NCBI GenBank assembly: GCA_021735285.1
Contig: JAIPHI010000074.1
Span: 1-12,611, forward strand
Source of the DNA: Fidelibacterota bacterium
GTDB taxonomy: Bacteria; Fidelibacterota; UBA2242; JAFGTP01
DNA: 12,611 nucleotides
Direction: 5' to 3'
Shown: piece after piece, positions 7,495-12,611 of the stretch
How the letters are laid out: each line of letters begins with the position of its first letter
Numbering within the stretch: position 1 is the first letter of the stretch
Translations under genes and position numbers: made by a program
Notes under the pieces: generated by a model
Seen by the model: only the letters and a program-made list of their open reading frames with translations
Databases searched by the model: none
What the model was told of the DNA's origin: nothing

Positions 7495-7524
7495 ACAAAA
7501 TAAACTTTTAAAAAGGTGAATTTT

Positions 7525-8349
7525 ATGGAGATATACGCTAATCTAATTTTAGGTGATTGCAAAGAAAAATTAAAAGATTTAGACTCTAATTCGGTTGATT
7601 TAATTTTCACATCCCCACCTTATGCTGACAGAAGAAAAAATACATATGGAGGAATACATCCAGATGAATATGTAGAGTGGTTTTCTCCAATTGGGAAAGA
7701 GCTTTTAAGGGTATTGAAACCAAGTGGCACTTTTATATTAAATATTAAGGAAAAAGCCATAAATGGTGAAAGGCACACTTATGTAATAGAATTAATTCTT
7801 GAAATGAAAAAAATTGGATGGTTATGGACAGAAGAATTTGTCTGGCATAAAAAAAACTGCTATCCGGGTAAATGGCCTAATCGTTTCAGAGATGCTTGGG
7901 AAAGGCTTTTACAATTTAATAAACAAAGAAATTTTAATATGTATCAGGATAAGGTTAAAGTTCCAGTAGGAGATTGGGCTGAAAATAGATTAAAAAATTT
8001 AAGTGATAAAGATAAAGAAAGGGTAGATTCTGAGGTTGGAAGTGGCTTTGGTAAAAACATATCTAACTGGGTAGGAAGAAAAAAAGTCTATCCTACTAAT
8101 GTGCTTCATTTAGCTACAGAATGTAGTAATAAAAACCATAGTGCAGCTTTTCCCGAATCTTTACCAGAATGGTTTATAAAACTTTTTACAAAACGAGGTG
8201 ATTTAGTAATGGATCCTTTCATGGGCTCAGGGACTACAATTGAAGTTGCTCAAAGGATGGGAAGGAACTCAATAGGTATCGAAATTATGCCAGAACATTA
8301 TAATATGGTAAGAGAAAAAATAAAAGAAAAAGAAATTGTAATATTCTAA
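7525..8349 (+). CDS. Type II DNA methyltransferase, beta class (N4-cytosine or N6-adenine)
   Basis: A 274-residue S-adenosylmethionine-dependent methylase that modifies an amino group in the recognition site and so protects host DNA. Catalytic motif IV, TSPPY (residues 29-33), precedes the SAM-binding motif I, DPFMGSGTT (230-238), with GIEI (251-254) after it; this order defines the beta class. SPPY is common among m4C enzymes but also occurs in m6A ones, so the base is undecided. The central part (KNCYPGKWPNRFRDAWER, then VGSGFGKNISNW and YPTNVLHLATE) is probably the target-recognition region and looks intact. A GTG at 7516 would add three residues, but AAAGGTGA overlaps it and lies eight bases before the ATG at 7525, so the ATG is preferred. 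The nuclease gene begins 16 bases after the stop. I cannot read the recognition sequence. Confidence 0.92.
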   Translation: MEIYANLILGDCKEKLKDLDSNSVDLIFTSPPYADRRKNTYGGIHPDEYVEWFSPIGKELLRVLKPSGTFILNIKEKAINGERHTYVIELILEMKKIGWLWTEEFVWHKKNCYPGKWPNRFRDAWERLLQFNKQRNFNMYQDKVKVPVGDWAENRLKNLSDKDKERVDSEVGSGFGKNISNWVGRKKVYPTNVLHLATECSNKNHSAAFPESLPEWFIKLFTKRGDLVMDPFMGSGTTIEVAQRMGRNSIGIEIMPEHYNMVREKIKEKEIVIF

Positions 8350-8365
8350 TTTTTGGGACTCGATA

Positions 8366-9283
8366 ATGGAAAAATATAATGAAGACGAATTTATAATGTT
8401 TATATGCCAAAAGGTAAAAGGGATTGGTGAAAAAACTGCTATTAGAATATCCGGATATATGGAAGATCTTAAAAATTTTTATTATAATACAGGCAGATTA
8501 TCAAATTTTAAGACTGATAGTGGTAGACAAGTTGTAAAAAACGAACAAATTGAAAAAATTAAGAAGGTTATAAACAAATACATTTCTGATATAACAAAAG
8601 ATATTAAAAAACTATGGATTGAAGCCCTAGTGTTAGATTTTGTGGAACGGAACCTTGAAGAATTAAGAAATACTACATTGGACTCATTGCTTATTAATCC
8701 ATTTTTAGTAAAAGCTTTTGGGTTCGATGATCACAGAGAAGTTGTTACATTTTATTTCTATCAAAAAATCACTAGGTCAATTGTTACTTCATGGGGCTTC
8801 ACGGTTGAGGGATTACTTCTTAGTAGTGGTGCTAAATTAACTGAAATGCCAGGTTTTGATATAAAAATTCATCGGAATCAAAAAAATTATCAAATACAAA
8901 TCAAATCAAGTCCAAATACAATGAGTATAGAACAAGTTAGACAATTAAACACTCATATCAAGAATATTAGAAATAAAATAAAAAATATCCCAATTCTGGG
9001 GATGACATATGGAACAAAGAGGCAAATAAATAACCAAATACAATCTACACTTATAAATTATCCTAATTCAGTATTAATTGGTCGCGAATTATGGAACTTC
9101 ATAGCCGACGAAAATGGTTATTGTCAAAAAGTATTAAATTGGATAGATATAACAATGCAATCAAACCCAACACAATTTTCAGATGAATTAGAAGAGAAAA
9201 AAGAATCTTTGATTCAGGATTGGGAGCAAAATTGGGGAAAAGGCAGGGAGTCCATTGAAATAGTTCTTGATAATTTTATATAA
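8366..9283 (+). CDS. PD-(D/E)xK restriction endonuclease with N-terminal helix-hairpin-helix-like motif
   Basis: A 305-residue probable type II restriction enzyme. Residues 14-31 (CQKVKGIGEKTAIRISGY) resemble a helix-hairpin-helix, a non-specific DNA-backbone binder. The nuclease core follows: RSIVTSWGFTVEGLL (137-151, Glu148 on a helix), GFD (163-165, Asp165), and YQIQIKSS (175-182, Gln178-x-Lys180). This is the D-(Q)xK variant of the PD-(D/E)xK site, in which Gln replaces the usual acidic residue, as in BglII. The later GMTYG and IGRELWNFI segments look like a structured C-terminus. I recognise the fold signature and the genomic position, but not a named family or specificity. The ATG has only a weak GGGA upstream; tight spacing suggests coupling to the methylase. 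Confidence 0.8.
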   Translation: MEKYNEDEFIMFICQKVKGIGEKTAIRISGYMEDLKNFYYNTGRLSNFKTDSGRQVVKNEQIEKIKKVINKYISDITKDIKKLWIEALVLDFVERNLEELRNTTLDSLLINPFLVKAFGFDDHREVVTFYFYQKITRSIVTSWGFTVEGLLLSSGAKLTEMPGFDIKIHRNQKNYQIQIKSSPNTMSIEQVRQLNTHIKNIRNKIKNIPILGMTYGTKRQINNQIQSTLINYPNSVLIGRELWNFIADENGYCQKVLNWIDITMQSNPTQFSDELEEKKESLIQDWEQNWGKGRESIEIVLDNFI

Positions 9284-9319
9284 TCAATAATTTTAACTTT
9301 TTAATTAAAATAGTCGTAA

Positions 9320-10357
9320 ATGATTAACGATTTAAAAAAAGAAAAAATATCTCTTGAAGTTATACGCACATTAATATCAAGATTTAAACAATTTCCTAAG
9401 GCTGTTGGTGAAGATAGAAACAAATTATATTATAAAATATTTTTGACCTCTTTTTCTACTAATTTTGATGAAAATAACATTGAAAACTCTTTGGATATTA
9501 GTCTTAGCAGCTGGCTACATGGTCTAAATACATCTTTAGGGCAGTCATTTTTCGAAAATATTGCCCACATACTATCAGATGGTGAAAAACGCTCTTTTAA
9601 TAATGAAAAGATATTAAATAAACAATCTCACAACATTGCTTCTATAATGACAGAATTAAAAAATGGAGAACATCTCCCAAATATTGCAAGAGAAAATAAT
9701 CTCATATTTAATATAAAAGATGCTACTAACAAAAATGCAACCAATTTTACAGCAGATGTATATTATGAAGAAGACGATTTTATAGAAGCAATTGAACTAA
9801 AAACAGTACGTCCAAACTCTGGTGAGATGAAAGGCGAAAAGCAAAAAATACTAAATGGTAAAGCTGTTTTAAAAAATTTACACCCTGATAAAAATATTTA
9901 CTATTATATAGGTTTTCCTTTCGACCCATTTGCAGATTCTGATTTTGAATATGATAAAGAAAAATTTAAAAGTAATATAATCGAGTTAGAAAAGTATTTT
10001 GATAGTGATGAAATATTATTGTCAGAGGAACTTTGGGACCATTTGTCCGGACAAAAAGACACGATGAAACAAATAATCGACATCATAAATAATATTGCTA
10101 CTGAAAATTTTATGGATAGCTACCTTTTTGTTAAAGATCATAAAAATTATTATAAAAATAATGATAAATATATAGAAATACTACAAAAATGGAATCTAAA
10201 AAGAGAACTGGAAATAATAAAAAATATTGAAAAAATAATCTCAGTTTGTGATAAAAATAAAAGATTAAAACGTAAATTAAATCAATATATTTTCGATGCT
10301 AATGATTATTATAAAGTTAAGAGATATAACCAGCTAGTTTCAACAGTTAAAAATTAA
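9320..10357 (+). CDS. Second PD-(D/E)xK restriction endonuclease, TdeIII-like
   Basis: A 345-residue protein. The stretch HGLNTSLGQSFFENIA (67-82) followed by a catalytic block, TADVYYEEDDFIEAIELKT (144-162; Asp146, Glu159, Lys161), and RPNSGEMKGEKQKIL (164-178) fits the TdeIII family of type II restriction enzymes as I remember it; the characterised TdeIII is said to cut GGNCC. The site is a canonical D-ExK. The C-terminal 130 residues are Lys/Asn/Ile-rich and helical. It lies 36 bases after the first nuclease gene. An in-frame TAA immediately before the ATG fixes the start, and no Shine-Dalgarno is present. The gene is extremely AT-rich, poorer in G+C than its flanks. Its stop overlaps the stop of the converging Hly-III gene. 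The family name is from memory; the nuclease fold is better supported. Confidence 0.75.
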   Translation: MINDLKKEKISLEVIRTLISRFKQFPKAVGEDRNKLYYKIFLTSFSTNFDENNIENSLDISLSSWLHGLNTSLGQSFFENIAHILSDGEKRSFNNEKILNKQSHNIASIMTELKNGEHLPNIARENNLIFNIKDATNKNATNFTADVYYEEDDFIEAIELKTVRPNSGEMKGEKQKILNGKAVLKNLHPDKNIYYYIGFPFDPFADSDFEYDKEKFKSNIIELEKYFDSDEILLSEELWDHLSGQKDTMKQIIDIINNIATENFMDSYLFVKDHKNYYKNNDKYIEILQKWNLKRELEIIKNIEKIISVCDKNKRLKRKLNQYIFDANDYYKVKRYNQLVSTVKN

Positions 10358-11007
10358 TTTTTCGGCAGCACATGAAACAAAATCGCAAAAAAGTGACAAA
10401 TACTGCCCGCCAATACAAACAAATGCCAGATAGCATGATTGAACCGGATGCTATCGTTGGCAAAAAAGTAAACCCCGCCAGTATATAAAACTCCTCCTAA
10501 GATTAACCAGATCAAACCCATGATATCCAGATTGGCCACAACTTCATGCATGGCTATCACTATAAACCAGCCCATCAAAATATAGATTAAGGTAGAAATA
10601 ATTTTAAATTTATGAATAAACATCGTTTTAAAAGCAATGCCGAAGATAGCCAGCCCCCAGATAATACCAAAGATGCTCCAACCCCACGCACCCCTGATTG
10701 TTACCAGTGTGAAAGGTGTATAAGTACCGGCTATTAAAATATAAATTGAGGCATGATCAACAATCCTAAAAATTCTTTTCAAGCGTGGTCTTTGAAATGC
10801 ATGGTAAAAAGTTGAGGCCAAATAAAGAGTAAGCAGAGAAGCCCCATAAATACTAAAACTCACTATTTTCCAGGGATTCCCCTGAATCGAAGCAAATACA
10901 ACTAAAATTACCAAAGCTGCAACTGCCAGTGTTGCTCCTATGCCATGCGTAATTGAATTAGCGATCTCTTCCTTTAATTCATATGCCTTCTTTTGTTCCA
11001 TTCCCAT
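10354..11007 (-). CDS. Hly-III/PAQR family integral membrane protein
   Basis: A 217-residue protein with seven predicted membrane helices (roughly 22-40, 46-66, 86-103, 108-127, 135-153, 162-182, 193-213). Family hallmarks are EEIANSITHGIGA (13-25), STFYHAF (65-71, His69), DHASIYILIAGTYTPF (84-99) and HAIWHLFVLAGSICHFFAIL (191-210, His191 and His195). The His residues correspond to the metal site of PAQR proteins, and the bacterial members (Bacillus hemolysin III, YqfA/TrhA) have been linked to membrane-fluidity homeostasis; the hemolysin label is historical. The length is typical. A second ATG at 11001 could be the true start, since the GGGAA before 11007 is too close to serve it. It converges with the cassette, sharing four bases. 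Confidence 0.9.
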   Translation of the reverse strand: MGMEQKKAYELKEEIANSITHGIGATLAVAALVILVVFASIQGNPWKIVSFSIYGASLLTLYLASTFYHAFQRPRLKRIFRIVDHASIYILIAGTYTPFTLVTIRGAWGWSIFGIIWGLAIFGIAFKTMFIHKFKIISTLIYILMGWFIVIAMHEVVANLDIMGLIWLILGGVLYTGGVYFFANDSIRFNHAIWHLFVLAGSICHFFAILFHVLPKN

Positions 11008-11090
11008 TTCCCGGTTTATTAGTAAAATATAACCAATGCTTTCAGATAATTATTCAAAATTTTCATTTATAATATTTAAATTCCAGACTG

Positions 11091-11119
11091 TTGATTAGTC
11101 GCTATTGAAAACCTAGAAT
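11091..11119 (+). promoter_or_regulatory. Candidate promoter of the sulfotransferase-glycosyltransferase unit
   Basis: TTGATT (11091-11096) and TAGAAT (11114-11119) are spaced by 17 bases, with the -10 matching at five of six positions. The leader would be about 90 bases. The 210-bp gap it lies in (11008-11217) separates divergent genes; I found no other structure there. Confidence 0.45.
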
Positions 11120-11217
11120 CTATTATGAAAAATTTTATAATGAAACCGAATTTATAAAATAATAAAAATCAAAATTAGTAGATTGTAAATTGGAAATTTT
11201 TATCGTAATAAAACTAG

Positions 11218-12066
11218 ATGAGCAGTATTAATACATTAAATAAAAAAAACATCTCAAAAAAAATCATAGTCTTTGTTCACATCCAAAAAACCGCAGGTAC
11301 TACTTTCAAATGGATACTGAGGAATAATTTTGGACTTTCTCACTGCGATTCTGCTATGACAAAAACAAGTCTCTTTAATCAAGAACGGCTGAATTTTGCC
11401 AAACTTGTTTTCCCCGCTTTAAAAAGTATTGCCGGTCATAATTTAAAAGAGCCTACCAAACATTTAACCCAAAATAATTTATTATTCGTAACTTTTTTAA
11501 GAGACCCTGTCAAAAGAGTGATTTCTCACCATCAGGATAGTATTTTGAGACAAGGAGTAGACCGCAGTACCACAATAAAGGAAGCATTAGAACACGGTGA
11601 AATCAGTGAGCATCTAAACAACTGGTCAACCAAAATGATAGCAGGTGAGGCCAATTTCGAGAAAGCCAAAAATCTGCTAATCAAAAAATATTCTCTGGTT
11701 GGCTTAACTCAACATTTTGACAAATCGGTTGAAATGTTTGAAAAGATATCTCCTTACAAAGTTAATATTAATTATACAAAACGGATTGTTGCTCGTAAAA
11801 ACCATATCAAGAATAAAATTCTTAATGATAAACAAAAAATAGCAACTATTAAAAAACATAATCGAGAGGATATAAAACTCTACAATTATGTCAAAAATGA
11901 ATTATTCCCGCAGTATATCGAGAAATACGGAGACAATCGAATAGAGCCTGAAAATAATAATGATGTTTACAATTCCAGAAACCAACCCTGTTATTTAAGA
12001 AGCAAATTTTATAATAAATATTTTTATCGTCAAATTATGAAGATCAGAAGAAAATTTATCCTGTAA
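11218..12066 (+). CDS. PAPS-dependent sulfotransferase, family 2-like
   Basis: A 282-residue predicted cytoplasmic sulfotransferase that moves sulfate from 3'-phosphoadenylyl sulfate to a hydroxyl, most likely on a glycan. The 5'-phosphosulfate loop is VHIQKTAGTTFKWIL (residues 20-34), a variant of the usual HIPKTAGTS, with Gln in place of Pro. The 3'-phosphate motif is FLRDPVKRVISHH (93-105). VGLTQHFDKS (161-170) resembles the conserved region that follows in heparan-type 2-O and related bacterial enzymes. The C-terminal third is Lys/Asn-rich. The start is the first ATG after an adjacent in-frame TAG; no Shine-Dalgarno is visible. A glycosyltransferase follows 25 bases later, which points to sulfation of a surface polysaccharide or glycoconjugate. 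The acceptor cannot be told from sequence. Confidence 0.85.
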   Translation: MSSINTLNKKNISKKIIVFVHIQKTAGTTFKWILRNNFGLSHCDSAMTKTSLFNQERLNFAKLVFPALKSIAGHNLKEPTKHLTQNNLLFVTFLRDPVKRVISHHQDSILRQGVDRSTTIKEALEHGEISEHLNNWSTKMIAGEANFEKAKNLLIKKYSLVGLTQHFDKSVEMFEKISPYKVNINYTKRIVARKNHIKNKILNDKQKIATIKKHNREDIKLYNYVKNELFPQYIEKYGDNRIEPENNNDVYNSRNQPCYLRSKFYNKYFYRQIMKIRRKFIL

Positions 12067-12091
12067 AAAATATAACAAAGATGGTGTATAT

Positions 12092-12611
12092 ATGAAAATA
12101 AGTGGTTTCTCTATGGTTCGCAATGGAGTCAAATTGTATTATCCGGTCGTGGAAATGATAAAATCGATCTTACCTCTGGTGGATGAATTTGTAATAGCCA
12201 TAGGTGAAGGCGATGAGGATGATACAACCCGGAATGATATAATAGGTATTGGTAGCGAAAAGATAAAAATCATAGACACAGTTTGGGATCTTGAAAAATA
12301 TCCAAACGGAACGGAACATGCCCACCAAACAGATATTGCTAAAGAGGCCTGTACAGGAGACTGGCTTTTTTATTTGCAGGCTGACGAGGTGGTCCATGAA
12401 AAATATCTTCCCATGATCAAAGAAAGATGCGAAGAATTAGTAGAGGACCAGGAGGTTGAGGGCCTCTTGTTTAAGTATCGACATTTTTGGGGTGATTACC
12501 AGCACTATCAAATCAGTCATGGCTGGTACCCTCATGAAATACGAATTATCCGCAATGATCCGGATATCCACTCCTGGAAATCAGCGCAATCTTTTCGGAA
12601 AATCCCCGATT
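12092..12611 (+). CDS. Glycosyltransferase, GT2-like, 3' end beyond the window
   Basis: An open frame from the ATG at 12092 continues without a stop to the window end (173 codons visible). It begins MKISGFSMVRNGVKLYYPVV, followed by LVDEFVIAIGEGDEDDT (29-45), HQTDIAKEACTGDWLFYLQADEV (78-100) and HEIRIIRN (148-155). This is the pattern of a GT-A, family-2-like glycosyltransferase: nucleotide-binding first strands, then a short acidic metal/sugar-nucleotide motif, here ADE at 97-99. The absence of a membrane segment so far suggests a cytoplasmic enzyme. GC content and codon use return to the level of the housekeeping genes. It is probably co-transcribed with the sulfotransferase in a polysaccharide or glycan assembly locus. 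Donor and acceptor are unknown. Confidence 0.85.
   Translation, partial: MKISGFSMVRNGVKLYYPVVEMIKSILPLVDEFVIAIGEGDEDDTTRNDIIGIGSEKIKIIDTVWDLEKYPNGTEHAHQTDIAKEACTGDWLFYLQADEVVHEKYLPMIKERCEELVEDQEVEGLLFKYRHFWGDYQHYQISHGWYPHEIRIIRNDPDIHSWKSAQSFRKIPD

Noticed and set aside
7246..10357. Toxin-antitoxin, CRISPR or retron-like defence system in the cassette
   Set aside because: There is no repeat array, reverse transcriptase or toxin signature; the methylase and PD-(D/E)xK motifs explain the genes as restriction-modification.
12170..12397. Minus-strand 75-codon frame within the glycosyltransferase region
   Set aside because: The plus-strand frame from 12092 has clear glycosyltransferase motifs across the same bases.

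Overview
This 12.6 kb window reads as an AT-rich bacterial chromosome segment. The genes outside the centre mostly carry strong Shine-Dalgarno sites: AAGGAGG, GAGG, GGGAGG and GAGGAG sit 5-9 bases before ATG. Housekeeping genes (topA, and a glycyl-tRNA synthetase of the single-chain homodimeric type) lie beside an accessory restriction-modification island and the start of a surface-polysaccharide locus. The alpha2 GlyRS fits lineages such as Bacteroidota and relatives, spirochaetes and some candidate phyla, and argues against lineages that use the split GlyQ/GlyS enzyme. I cannot name the organism from this sequence.

Layout. (1) 1-4195, minus strand: a topA-glyS operon with a 12-base gap, then a 77-residue protein made of two copies of a 26-residue module, with its own hairpin terminator. 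(2) 4196-4599: a 404-bp non-coding stretch with a likely terminator, a candidate topA promoter and nested inverted repeats. (3) 4600-6929, minus strand: a 359-residue charged coiled-coil protein followed 59 bases later by an M29 metallo-aminopeptidase. (4) 6930-7245: a divergent intergenic region with a good minus-strand promoter and an 18-bp palindrome just before the next operon. (5) 7246-10357, plus strand: a restriction-modification cassette of four genes, namely an 82-residue helix-turn-helix-like protein, a beta-class (SPPY) DNA methyltransferase, a PD-(D/E)xK nuclease with an N-terminal helix-hairpin-helix-like motif, and a second PD-(D/E)xK nuclease resembling the TdeIII family. (6) 10354-11007, minus strand: a Hly-III/PAQR membrane protein whose stop codon shares the bases TTAA with the stop of the last cassette gene. 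(7) 11218-12611, plus strand: a PAPS-type sulfotransferase followed by a family-2-like glycosyltransferase that runs off the window.

The most interesting part is the cassette. It has one recognisable intact methyltransferase but two different nuclease genes, plus a small DNA-binding-type protein preceded by a palindrome. It is more AT-rich than its flanks, and three of its four genes lack a clear Shine-Dalgarno site, which suggests horizontal acquisition. Either one methylase protects against both nucleases (same site, or a two-subunit enzyme), or a second methylase has decayed, or one nuclease is inactive. The 82-residue protein resembles, from memory, the N-terminal segment of longer DNA methylases, so it may be a detached or leftover piece.
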